Shown here: piece after piece, positions 22,975 to 30,774 of the stretch
Position numbering within the stretch: position 1 is the first letter of the stretch
Layout: each line of letters starts with the position of its first letter
Program-made: the position numbers and the translations under genes
Source of the DNA: Smithella sp.
Lineage (GTDB): Bacteria > Desulfobacterota > Syntrophia > Syntrophales > Smithellaceae
DNA length: 30,873 nt
Direction: 5' to 3'
Assembly: GCA_012797505.1 (NCBI GenBank)
Contig: JAAZOZ010000096.1
Location: 1 to 30,873 of the forward strand
Notes under the pieces: model-generated
What the model saw: the letters and a program-made list of their open reading frames with translations, nothing else
Databases searched by the model: none
What the model was told of the DNA's origin: nothing

Positions 22975-23061
22975 GAAATTTAAACCGTAATAGACCTCCC
23001 GTGACTCATGGTCGAAGCGGCTGCGGCTGAAACTTTCGAGGCGTCAGTAAAATAACAATTT

Positions 23062-23103
23062 TTGACTTAAGTCAAATACAATGTTGTTCAGGTGTGCTAT
23101 AAA
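23062..23103 (+). promoter_or_regulatory. CRP/FNR-family (HcpR-like) box and promoter of cupin-fprA
   Basis: TTGACTTAAGTCAA (23062-23075) is a perfect palindrome of the TTGAC-N4-GTCAA type. TATAAA (23098-23103) is the -10, giving a start near 23110. The palindrome centre is then at -41.5, the class II activator position. There is no good -35, consistent with activator dependence. Confidence 0.65.
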
Positions 23104-23156
23104 GACACAAAATAGGATGTCTGGCTTCAGAGGCATTAAAAAAGAAGGGGGAAAAA

Positions 23157-23492
23157 ATGACTGAAAATCTGGCCAAAATCGCGGATCTCACTGGCGCTTT
23201 TCGTCTTTTGGAGCTGGTTGACTATCAGGGGCGCTCCGTGGTCAGCCGGGAAATTATCCGCAAACCTTTCGGAACCATGACGGTTTTTGCATTCGATGCC
23301 GGCGAGGGATTAAGCGAGCACACGGCGCCTTTTGACGCGCTGGTCTATCTGCTGGAAGGCAAAGCGGAAATTACCATTGGAGGAAAGCCTCACGCGGTCG
23401 GGGAGGGGGAGATGATCCTTATGCCGGCGCACAAGCCGCATGCGCTTAAGGCCGTTACCCGTTTCAAGATGCTGCTGGTCATGATTAAATAA
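23157..23492 (+). CDS. Small single-domain cupin
   Basis: A 111-residue cupin_2 barrel. Motif 1 region EGLSEHTAPFDALVYLLEGKAEITIGG (H55 and the turn to E67) and motif 2 GEMILMPAHKPHALKA (H92, H95) give likely metal ligands. No other domain or signal peptide. ATG at 23157 with AAGGGGG upstream. It is first in a two-gene unit, 18 bases before fprA, behind an FNR-type box. Similar cupins accompany redox-stress genes in anaerobes; a role as a small-molecule or metal sensor or enzyme in that response is inferred only. Confidence 0.85.
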   Translation: MTENLAKIADLTGAFRLLELVDYQGRSVVSREIIRKPFGTMTVFAFDAGEGLSEHTAPFDALVYLLEGKAEITIGGKPHAVGEGEMILMPAHKPHALKAVTRFKMLLVMIK

Positions 23493-23510
23493 AAAAACAG
23501 GAGGTGTTTT

Positions 23511-24698
23511 ATGAAATTCGAGATTACACCGGGTGTGGATTGGGTAGGGAAGATTGACTGGGAGCTGCGCAAGTTTCACGGAGAGGAATACTCGACGCAT
23601 CGCGGCTCGTCGTACAACGCATATCTGGTGAGAGATGAAAAGACCGCTCTCATTGACACGGTCTGGTCGCCTTTCGCAAAAGAATTCGTGGACAATCTTG
23701 CCAAAGAAATCGACCTCAACAAAATCGACTACGTGATTGCCAACCACGCGGAAATGGACCACTCCGGCGCCCTGCCGCTCCTGATGCACCGGATTCCCGG
23801 TAAGCCCGTGTACTGCACAGCCAACGGACTGAAATCCCTCAAGGGCCACTATCACAAGGACTGGAACTTCCAGGTGGTGAAAACCGGCGACAAGCTCAGC
23901 CTGGGCGGAAAGGAACTGATTTTCGTCGAAGCCATGATGCTGCACTGGCCGGATTCCATGATGGAGTACCTCACCGGCGACGCGATCCTGTTTTCCAACG
24001 ACGCCTTCGGCCAGCATATTGCCACCGAGCACATGTTTAACGATCTGGTCGAACCCTCCGAACTTTTTGAAGAAGCGACCAAGTATTACGCCAACATTCT
24101 CACGCCGTTTTCGCCGCTGGTGACGAAGAAGATCAACGAAGTGGTGGGGCTCAATCTGCCGGTGAACTTCATCTGTCCCAGCCACGGCGTCATCTGGCGC
24201 GACAATCCGCTGCAGATCGCGCGGAAATACCTGCAATGGGCGGCGGACTATCAGGAAAACCAGATCTCGATCATTTACGACACGATGTGGGACGGAACGA
24301 GAATGCTGGCCGAGCACATCGCCCGCGGAATCAAACAGGCCGACGACAAGGTGACAGTGAAGCTTTTCAATATCTCCCGCCGTGACATCAATGACGTGGT
24401 GACCGAGGTCTTTAAGTCCAAGGCGATTCTTCTGGGATCGCCCACAATCAACAAAGGCATTCTCAACGCCATGTCGGCGCTCATCGAAATGATTGCGGGG
24501 CTCAAATTCAAGAAAAAGAAGGCAACGGCCTTCGGCTGCTACGGCTGGAGCGGCGAGAGCGTGCAGATTTTAAACGATCATTTGTCCAAAGCCGGCTTTG
24601 ATGTGATCGGCGACGGCTTCAAAGCCATGTGGCAGCCGGGAGAGGACGTGCTCGCGCAGGCACTGGCGTTTGGAAAGGATTTTGCGGGGAAAGCATAA
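23511..24698 (+). CDS. fprA: Flavodiiron protein (FprA-type O2/NO reductase)
   Basis: Cytoplasmic flavodiiron protein that reduces O2 to water or NO to N2O, protecting anaerobes. 395 residues: an N-terminal metallo-beta-lactamase-like domain with a full ligand set, H79-x-E81-x-D83 (NHAEMDHSG), H145 (LHWPD), D164 (SNDAF) and H225 (CPSHG), then a C-terminal flavodoxin domain from about 252 (ISIIYDTMWDGTRMLAEHI, LLGSPTINKGI). No extra rubredoxin or NADH-oxidoreductase domain, so electrons must come from a separate donor. AGGAGGT precedes the ATG. It is co-transcribed with the cupin and ends in a strong terminator. Confidence 0.94.
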   Translation: MKFEITPGVDWVGKIDWELRKFHGEEYSTHRGSSYNAYLVRDEKTALIDTVWSPFAKEFVDNLAKEIDLNKIDYVIANHAEMDHSGALPLLMHRIPGKPVYCTANGLKSLKGHYHKDWNFQVVKTGDKLSLGGKELIFVEAMMLHWPDSMMEYLTGDAILFSNDAFGQHIATEHMFNDLVEPSELFEEATKYYANILTPFSPLVTKKINEVVGLNLPVNFICPSHGVIWRDNPLQIARKYLQWAADYQENQISIIYDTMWDGTRMLAEHIARGIKQADDKVTVKLFNISRRDINDVVTEVFKSKAILLGSPTINKGILNAMSALIEMIAGLKFKKKKATAFGCYGWSGESVQILNDHLSKAGFDVIGDGFKAMWQPGEDVLAQALAFGKDFAGKA

Positions 24699-24717
24699 TC
24701 GTTTACGGACTGGAATC

Positions 24718-24756
24718 AAAAAAGGGTGGAAGCCGTGTCGCGTTCCACCCTTTTTT
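24718..24756. terminator. Bidirectional terminator between fprA and pilB-like gene
   Basis: A 14-base perfect stem AAAAAAGGGTGGAA (24718-24731) / TTCCACCCTTTTTT (24743-24756) with an 11-base loop. A-run on one side and T-run on the other serve both convergent genes. Confidence 0.92.
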
Positions 24757-24782
24757 AGTGAATCATTTGGGTTGCCGGACGC

Positions 24783-27083
24783 TTATTTGATGCAGACCCG
24801 GCGGACCTGGTTGAAATCCGTAATGCCCTGCAGCACTTTCTGGATTCCGTCCTGAAGCAGCGTGGTCATCCCCTCGGCCATGGATTTGGCGCGGATGACC
24901 TCAACCGTTTCATGCTTTTGCACCAGTTTCTTGATGGCGTCGGTGGCCACGATCAGTTCATGAATGCCCATTCGGCCCTTGTAGCCGGTTTTGTCGCAGG
25001 CGTCGCATCCTTTGGCGCGATACAGCTTGAAATCATCCGTGTAGGAAACGCCCAGTTTGGCGAAGTCTTCGCGGCCATAACTTTCCACGATTTCCTCGAA
25101 TTCCTCCTCGGTGGCGTGATACTGTTCTTTGCAGTTCTTGCACAGCGTGCGCACCAGGCGCTGGGCGAGAATGCCCAACAGGGCGTCCGCGAAGTTCAGC
25201 GGGTCGATGCCCATATCCAGGAGCCGGACGATGGTTTCCGGGGCGCTGTTGGTGTGCAGGGTGCTGAAGACCAGATGGCCGGTCAGCGAGGCTTCAACGC
25301 CTGTCTTGGCCGTTTCAAAATCGCGCATTTCACCCACCATGATCACATCCGGGTCGGCGCGCAGAAACGCCCGCATGGCGGCCGCGAAGTCGAAGCCGAT
25401 TTTGGGCTGCACCTGAACCTGGCGAAGCCCGTATTGCGTGATTTCCACCGGGTCTTCAGCGGTCCAGATTTTCCGGTCCGGCCGGTTGATGACGTGGAGC
25501 GCCGCGTGAAGCGTGGTGGTTTTGCCGGAGCCCGTCGGCCCGACGACCAGGATCATGCCGTAGGGTTTGTTGATGATATCGATCATGCCGTCATAATTGC
25601 GCTTCAGCAGCCCCATGGATTCCAGCGGCAGGAGCGTGTCGCTCTTGGCCAGCAGGCGCATGACAATGTCTTCCACGCCGCCCTGCGTGGGGATGGTGGC
25701 GACGCGCAGCTCCAGCTCGTCGCCGGAAGGGCGCCGGAACTTGATTTTGCCGTCCTGAGGCTTTCTTTTTTCCGTAATATCCAGATTGGACATGATCTTG
25801 ACGCGCGAGATGATCGCAGACCGGTAGCTGAAGGGGACGGTCTGGTAAATCGTGCAGTCGCCGTCAATGCGGTACCGGATTTCCACATTTTTCTTGCCGA
25901 CGTTGGGTTCGATGTGAATGTCGGACGCCCGGCGGGAGGAAGCGTCGTTGATAATCTTGTTGACGAGTTGCATGATCACGCTGTCGGTTTCCGCGACGAC
26001 GTCCACGCCCTCTTCTTCTTCGGCGCCTCCGCCTTCTTCATCCATCTTGCCCAGGATTTCCGTGAAGGAATGTTCGTCTTCGCCGGAGCTGAAGAAAAGG
26101 TTGATGAATTTTAAGATATCCTCCGGCAGCGCGACGTCATACTTCACCTTCTTGGTTTTCAGAAGATTTTCGATGGCGTCTCTTTTAATGATGTTGTTCG
26201 GATCATCGACAATCACGTGGATGTTGCCGTCGATTTTTTCCAGCGGCACCCACAGCTCCCGCTGGAGGTAGTCTTTTTTCAGGTTGGCAATCAAGTCGCC
26301 GGGGATGATGATTTTTTCGTTGTAATGAATAAACCGGCAGCGGTAAAACTCTTCAAAGGAGTGGCCGATGTCGTCTTTGGAGATTTTGTATTTGTTCATC
26401 AGATACCGCTCGACGGATTCTTTCTGCTCCCTCGCTTCTCCCCAGGCGGCTTCCAGCTCGTCTTCCTTGAGCAGGTTGCGGGTCAGCAGAAAATCGAAAC
26501 GTGTCTTGCGGCGGCGCTGGAAGCGCTGCTGATTGTAGAAGGCAACGCCCAAAACCTCCACGATTTCCATCACCAGACCGATGTCTTCCTCGGTGAATTT
26601 GCTGTCTCCCCGTTTTTTGTTGAGGATTTGAATGACGCCCATGAGCTGATCTTTATAAAAAATCGGGGCGGCCAGAATCTGCTTGGTCTTGAAACCGGAC
26701 TTTTTGTCCCAGCTGGCGTCAAAGGTCAGTTCGGGATCGATGGCCTTGAGCTCCGCCAGGTTGTATGCGTTCGCGATGTTGACGATATTGAAGGTGTTGG
26801 CCACGTATCCGGCGATGCTGTGATTGTTGATCGGAACGCGGATCTCTTTGAGCTGGGCCCCTGCCAGAAACATGGAATAGATTTCATTGTGCGGTTTATC
26901 GACGACATAGAGCGTGATGGAGTAGGCGTCAAACAGATTCAGGATGCCGTCCTTCAGATCGATCAGGATTTGGGCAATATTCTGCGCGGCATGAATGCGG
27001 TTGGTGATGTCCTGAAGTTTTTTCTGTAAGCGCAGCCTTTCTTCCAGACTCACTTCTATGGGGGGCTTCGTCTTCATGATCAT
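24783..27083 (-). CDS. GAF-domain-fused PilB/GspE-type secretion ATPase
   Basis: Hexameric ATPase family that powers type IV pilus or type II secretion assembly at the inner membrane. 766 residues: an N-terminal GAF domain (about 25-185; ITLYVVDKPHNEIYS, QILAAPIFYKDQLMGVIQILNKK), a GspE/MshE-type N-terminal domain (about 200-330), and the ATPase core with Walker A GPTGSGKTTT (515-524), Asp box TAEDPVEITQ, Walker B DPDVIMVGEMRD (577-588) and His box STLHTN. Zinc cysteines C648/C651 and C693/C696 are all present. The GAF fusion and the absence of pil/gsp neighbours are unusual. ATG at 27083; GGAGAGA upstream. A ligand sensor controlling pilus or secretion assembly is inferred. Confidence 0.9.
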   Translation of the reverse strand: MIMKTKPPIEVSLEERLRLQKKLQDITNRIHAAQNIAQILIDLKDGILNLFDAYSITLYVVDKPHNEIYSMFLAGAQLKEIRVPINNHSIAGYVANTFNIVNIANAYNLAELKAIDPELTFDASWDKKSGFKTKQILAAPIFYKDQLMGVIQILNKKRGDSKFTEEDIGLVMEIVEVLGVAFYNQQRFQRRRKTRFDFLLTRNLLKEDELEAAWGEAREQKESVERYLMNKYKISKDDIGHSFEEFYRCRFIHYNEKIIIPGDLIANLKKDYLQRELWVPLEKIDGNIHVIVDDPNNIIKRDAIENLLKTKKVKYDVALPEDILKFINLFFSSGEDEHSFTEILGKMDEEGGGAEEEEGVDVVAETDSVIMQLVNKIINDASSRRASDIHIEPNVGKKNVEIRYRIDGDCTIYQTVPFSYRSAIISRVKIMSNLDITEKRKPQDGKIKFRRPSGDELELRVATIPTQGGVEDIVMRLLAKSDTLLPLESMGLLKRNYDGMIDIINKPYGMILVVGPTGSGKTTTLHAALHVINRPDRKIWTAEDPVEITQYGLRQVQVQPKIGFDFAAAMRAFLRADPDVIMVGEMRDFETAKTGVEASLTGHLVFSTLHTNSAPETIVRLLDMGIDPLNFADALLGILAQRLVRTLCKNCKEQYHATEEEFEEIVESYGREDFAKLGVSYTDDFKLYRAKGCDACDKTGYKGRMGIHELIVATDAIKKLVQKHETVEVIRAKSMAEGMTTLLQDGIQKVLQGITDFNQVRRVCIK

Positions 27084-27127
27084 CCGGTTATCTCTCCATT
27101 TTCGTTTTTCTCATAAAAACCGCGCAC

Positions 27128-27156
27128 ATCCTAGCAAGCCCTGCAGGGAATGTCAA
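27128..27156 (-). promoter_or_regulatory. Promoter of the GAF-PilB gene
   Basis: On the minus strand TTGACA (27156-27151), 17 bases, TAGGAT (27133-27128), with TGC before the -10. The spacer contains the palindrome CCCTGCAGGG (27139-27148). Confidence 0.7.
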
Positions 27157-27191
27157 TCAAACGAATTATATCCAATGCGCCGGAAAAGGCT

Positions 27192-27210
27192 GCGGCGCGG
27201 CGCGGCGCGG
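27192..27210. repeat. GCGGC microrepeat
   Basis: GCGGC repeated 3.8 times directly after the glyS stop codon. Short GC-rich array, no evident function. Confidence 0.7.
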
Positions 27211-27211
27211 T

Positions 27212-29284
27212 TTAGCCGGCGGTGACGATTTTCGAGAAATCGGCGATTTGATGGAACAGCGCCGAGATGTCCGCCAGCAGGGACAGGCGGTTGAATCGGA
27301 TTTTTTCGTCTTTGTCCATGACCATGACGGAATCGAAAAAAGCGTCCACGGGGGAGCGCAGGGCGGCCAGTTTGTTCAGCGCCGCGGTGAAATCTTTCTC
27401 AGCGATGCCTTTTTCCACGCGCGTGCCGATGTTTTCAAAATTCGCGAACAACTTGATCTCCGCTTCCTGGGAAAGCAGGTTAACGTCAACGGAACCGCCG
27501 TGGAAATCCTTCAGGATGTTGTCGATCCGCTTGAAAGCGATAGAGAGCGGCTCGAACTCCGGATTGGCGCGGAAGGCCTGCAGCGCCTGAATCTTTTCGA
27601 TCACCAAAACGAGCCGGTCGATGTCCGCGGCCAGAACTGCGTCCACCGTATCGTAGGCGTAGCCCTGGCTGATCAACTGATTCTGCAGACGCCCCCGGAA
27701 GAATTCCAGGACGTCCTTTTTGACGTCTTCAGCCGGTTTCCTCAAAACATCCTTCAGGGACGCCAGGCATTCGTCGATCAGAAAATTCAGGCTCAAGTCG
27801 TAGCGGCGCGACAGGATGATGTTGATGACGCCAAGCGCCTGCCGCCGGAGGGCATAGGGATCGGCCGTGCCGGAAGGCGGCATGCCCACGGCAAAGAAGC
27901 CGACGATGGTGTCCATCTTATCGGCGATGCCGACGATCGCGCCTTCATCCGTGCCAGGCAGATCGCCTCCGGCGACAATCGGCAGGTAATGCTCATAAAT
28001 GGCATCGGCGATTTCCTGTTTTTCCCCGGCCAGGAGCGCGTATTCCCGCCCCATGATGCCCTGGAGTTCGGAAAATTCGCCCACCATGAGCGATTCCAGA
28101 TCGGCCTTGGCCAGAAGGGCGGCGCGGTCCACGTTTTTCTTGACTGCGGGCTTTACCTTGGCGGCAATTTTGACCGCCAGCTTGCGGAAGCGCATCACCT
28201 TCTTATGGGAGGTTCCCAGCAGCGTGTGGAAGACGACTTTCTTGAGCGATTCTACCCGGTCTTCCAGCGGGACTTTTTTATCCTCTTCAAAGAAAAACGA
28301 AGCGTCGGCCAGACGGGCCTGCAGCACACGTTCGTTGCCCCGGGCGACCACTTCCAGATCCCGGGCGCGCGTGTTGCTGACGGCGACGAAATAGGGCAGA
28401 AGCTTTCCGGCGTCGTCCACGATGGGGAAATACTTCTGGTGCGAGATCATGGTTGTGGTCAGCACGTCCTTGGGGATCTGCAGGTAATGGGGGTCGAAGC
28501 CGCCGCGAACGATCACGGGATATTCCACGATAAACGTGATGGTTTCGAGCAGGTCTTCCGTATAGAAAAGCTTTCCCCCGACATCGGCGGCCGATTTTTG
28601 CGCTTCTTCGAGGATCAGTTTTTTCCGCAGGGCGGGATCGGCGATCACGAAACGCTCTTGGGCTTTGGCGAGGTAATCTTCATACCCCTCAACGGCAAAG
28701 GCCTCCGGGCTCATAAAGCGGTGGCCTCGCGAGGTGTTGCCGCTTTCAATATCTTCCACCTTGAGCGGCACGACCTTGCCGCCATAAAGCGCCAGCAGCC
28801 AGTGGATCGGCCGGGCAAAGCGCAGATCGTAGGCGGCCCAGCGCATGGATTTGCGAAACGGAATCGCCAGAAGAAAGCTTTTGAGGAGGTCCGGCAGCAG
28901 GTCGGCGGTCGGCTGTCCGGCAATCGTCTTGCGCGCACACAGATATTCGCCCTTGTCGGTCGTGACCGTTTCGAGCTGCGAGACTTCCAGTCCCTGTCCC
29001 CGGGCAAATCCCAGCGCGGCTTTGGTCGGCTGGCCGTTTTCATCAAAGGCCGCTTTTTTGGCCGGTCCCATTTTTTCGACGACCTGGTCGTCCTGCTTCG
29101 GCGCGAGATCCGCAATGTGCAGCACCAGCCGTCGGGGGGTGGCCAGGCAGCGGATGCCCTCAAAGGCAATTCGCTTTTCCGAAAGCGCTTTGCGGATCAT
29201 TTCCTCCATATCTACCACCGCTTTGGATAAAAACCCCGCGGGAATTTCTTCGGTGCCGATTTCAAAAAGAAGTTCGTTGCTCAT
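27212..29284 (-). CDS. glyS: Glycyl-tRNA synthetase beta subunit
   Basis: Beta subunit of the bacterial alpha2beta2 glycyl-tRNA synthetase; binds tRNA-Gly. 690 residues, the usual length. N-terminal LLFEIGTEEIPAGFL is diagnostic, followed by LATPRRLVL, FRKSMRWAAYDLRFARPIHWL and the central HD-like region GEFSELQGIMGREYA. The C-terminal helical/anticodon-binding region begins at about 570. ATG at 29284 with GGAGA upstream, 16 bases after the glyQ stop, so the two subunits are co-translated from one mRNA. Confidence 0.97.
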   Translation of the reverse strand: MSNELLFEIGTEEIPAGFLSKAVVDMEEMIRKALSEKRIAFEGIRCLATPRRLVLHIADLAPKQDDQVVEKMGPAKKAAFDENGQPTKAALGFARGQGLEVSQLETVTTDKGEYLCARKTIAGQPTADLLPDLLKSFLLAIPFRKSMRWAAYDLRFARPIHWLLALYGGKVVPLKVEDIESGNTSRGHRFMSPEAFAVEGYEDYLAKAQERFVIADPALRKKLILEEAQKSAADVGGKLFYTEDLLETITFIVEYPVIVRGGFDPHYLQIPKDVLTTTMISHQKYFPIVDDAGKLLPYFVAVSNTRARDLEVVARGNERVLQARLADASFFFEEDKKVPLEDRVESLKKVVFHTLLGTSHKKVMRFRKLAVKIAAKVKPAVKKNVDRAALLAKADLESLMVGEFSELQGIMGREYALLAGEKQEIADAIYEHYLPIVAGGDLPGTDEGAIVGIADKMDTIVGFFAVGMPPSGTADPYALRRQALGVINIILSRRYDLSLNFLIDECLASLKDVLRKPAEDVKKDVLEFFRGRLQNQLISQGYAYDTVDAVLAADIDRLVLVIEKIQALQAFRANPEFEPLSIAFKRIDNILKDFHGGSVDVNLLSQEAEIKLFANFENIGTRVEKGIAEKDFTAALNKLAALRSPVDAFFDSVMVMDKDEKIRFNRLSLLADISALFHQIADFSKIVTAG

Positions 29285-29300
29285 CGTTTCTCCAGAGGTT

Positions 29301-30173
29301 CTATTGGTTCTGTAAAAGAGGGTATCCCAGCTCTTCGCGCTGCTTCATGTAAAGTTCCGCGCTGATCCTGGCCAGGTTTCGCACCCGGCCGATGTAGCTG
29401 GTGCGTTCGGCGACGCTGATCGCGCCGCGAGCGTTGAGCAGATTGAAGGTGTGGGAGCATTTCAGACAGTAGTCATAGGCGGGCAGCGACAGATTTTTTT
29501 CGGCAATGCGCAGCGCCTCCTCTTCGTACATGTCGAAGAGTTTACGCAGCATCGGAATGTCGGCCACTTCAAAATTATAGGTGGAAAATTCGACTTCGCC
29601 CTTGTGGTGCACATCGCCGTACTTGATGTTGTCCGTCCATTGCAGATCATAGACGTTGTTGATGCCCTGAATGTACATGGCGATGCGTTCCGTTCCGTAG
29701 GTCAGCTCGGCGCAGACCGGCTTGCAGTCAAAGCCGCCCACCTGCTGGAAATACGTGAACTGCGAGATTTCCATGCCGTCGAGCCACACCTCCCAGCCCA
29801 GCCCCCAGGCGCCCAGCGTCGGGGATTCCCAGTCGTCTTCCACAAAACGGATGTCGTGCTCCAGCGGATCGATGCCGAAGCTTTTGAGAGAATCGAGGTA
29901 GAGTTCCTGGATATTGACCGGCGACGGTTTCATGATTACCTGGTACTGGTAATAATGCTGCAGCCGGTTGGGGTTTTCGCCGTAGCGTCCGTCGGTCGGC
30001 CGACGTGAAGGCTGGACGTAGGCCACGTTCCATGGTTCCGGACCCAGCGCCCGCAGGCAGGTGGCGGGATGAAACGTTCCCGCGCCGACCTCCATATCAT
30101 AAGGCTGCTGGATGACGCAGCCCTGAGAATGCCAGTATTGTTCCAGCGCAAAGATTAATTCCTGAAAAGTCAC
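29301..30173 (-). CDS. glyQ: Glycyl-tRNA synthetase alpha subunit
   Basis: Catalytic class II subunit that activates glycine. 290 residues with the family hallmarks: TFQELIFALEQYWHSQGCVIQQPYD, ATCLRALGPEPWNVAYVQPSRRPTDGRYGENPNR, and the FEVADIPMLRKLFDMYEEEA region. The start is GTG at 30173; AAGGAGG directly upstream supports it. First gene of glyQ-glyS. Confidence 0.97.
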   Translation of the reverse strand: MTFQELIFALEQYWHSQGCVIQQPYDMEVGAGTFHPATCLRALGPEPWNVAYVQPSRRPTDGRYGENPNRLQHYYQYQVIMKPSPVNIQELYLDSLKSFGIDPLEHDIRFVEDDWESPTLGAWGLGWEVWLDGMEISQFTYFQQVGGFDCKPVCAELTYGTERIAMYIQGINNVYDLQWTDNIKYGDVHHKGEVEFSTYNFEVADIPMLRKLFDMYEEEALRIAEKNLSLPAYDYCLKCSHTFNLLNARGAISVAERTSYIGRVRNLARISAELYMKQREELGYPLLQNQ

Positions 30174-30247
30174 AATGTCCTCCTTGGGGATGCCGGCAGG
30201 AACCCTGACCGGTCGCGCGGGTCCGGGGCTTTACCTCTGCCAGCGGC

Positions 30248-30276
30248 TACCTAGCATGAAAGACCAAAGGGGTCAA
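30248..30276 (-). promoter_or_regulatory. Probable promoter of glyQ-glyS
   Basis: On the minus strand TTGACC (30276-30271), 17 bases, TAGGTA (30253-30248), with TGC before the -10. The -10 is weak, but the TGC-TAG arrangement matches the tRNA-Lys and GAF-PilB promoters. Confidence 0.45.
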
Positions 30277-30287
30277 GATTGAGTGAT

Positions 30288-30322
30288 GGGCAAAGGGCGA
30301 GGGGCGAGGGGCGAGGGGCAAG
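30288..30322. repeat. Five tandem 7-base GGGCRAR units
   Basis: GGGCAAA, three copies of GGGCGAG, then GGGCAAG, running straight into the palindrome at 30324-30339. Confidence 0.85.
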
Positions 30323-30323
30323 A

Positions 30324-30457
30324 AACGGTCGCGACCGTTCCTTGCGGGGCGCAGGTCATGGGAAAATGCTGAATTCGCGGTTCGCGCAAAAGATGCGGCA
30401 TGAAAATGTAGTGCGGGGGCAGCCCCCGCTATGTGCGCGCCTAAAGTCCCGCACTAC
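30324..30457. repeat. Repeat cluster: palindrome and GTAGTGCGGG inverted repeat
   Basis: AACGGTCGCGACCGTT (30324-30339) repeats the palindrome at 10026. AATGTAGTGCGGG (30405-30417) repeats 9840-9852. GCGGGGG-CAG-CCCCCGC forms a hairpin, and GTAGTGCGGG (30408-30417) pairs with CCCGCACTAC (30448-30457). At 30473-30485, TGAGCCTGTCGAA is the complement of the 9793-9805 sequence. Confidence 0.85.
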
Positions 30458-30538
30458 AACGTTTTGTCCTGGTGAGCCTGTCGAAGCATGATGATGTCGC
30501 CCTCCGACAGGAGACCTTTGATCAGCTCCATTTTACGC

Positions 30539-30605
30539 CATTCTCACGAAGGCGGGAATCCAGGAATTATTTGATAATACTGGATGCCGGCCTACTCCGG
30601 TATGA
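30539..30605. repeat. 67-base REP-like element (AATCCAG...CTGGAT)
   Basis: Left arm CATTCTCACGAAGGCGGGAA plus TCCAG. The right arm CTGGATGCCGG...CGGTATGAC is its imperfect reverse complement. This is a well-known type of intergenic repeat in many proteobacteria. Confidence 0.7.
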
Positions 30606-30673
30606 CAAATGTTGCCAAATCCCTTCAGCGGGGTCATCAGCGCCGCATCTCACATCTTGTGGCCAAAATCTTC

Positions 30674-30702
30674 TTGACATCCTACAAGGCATCTTTTACA
30701 TT
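30674..30702 (+). promoter_or_regulatory. Probable promoter of the terminal acyl-CoA synthetase gene
   Basis: TTGACA (30674-30679), 17 bases, TACATT (30697-30702; 4/6), 72 bases before the ATG. Confidence 0.5.
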
Positions 30703-30774
30703 CCACGCTCACAGACAGGAAGTTTTTACCAATTACCAATTACCAATTTATCAATCCAAAGGAGGGCGAGTTTT

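Larger units (their letters stand above)
30174..30774. other. Gene-free intergenic region between glyQ and the next gene
   Basis: About 600 bases. It holds the glyQ promoter, three repeat families (tandem 7-mers, palindrome/GTAGTGCGGG cluster, REP-like element), a plus-strand promoter and a TACCAAT triplicate (30727-30747) before the last gene. Short open frames here read through repeats and are not called. Confidence 0.8.

Noticed and set aside
30174..30250. Possible T-box or glycine riboswitch ahead of glyQ
   Set aside because: No T-box sequence, no tandem glycine-aptamer pattern and no terminator/antiterminator pair could be seen in this short leader.
30288..30322. Possible CRISPR-like array
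   Set aside because: The units are 7 bases long and directly abutting, with no spacers; a simple tandem repeat.
30279..30491. 70-codon frame downstream of the glyQ promoter
   Set aside because: Translation of the tandem GGGCGAG units and palindrome cluster; no ribosome site.
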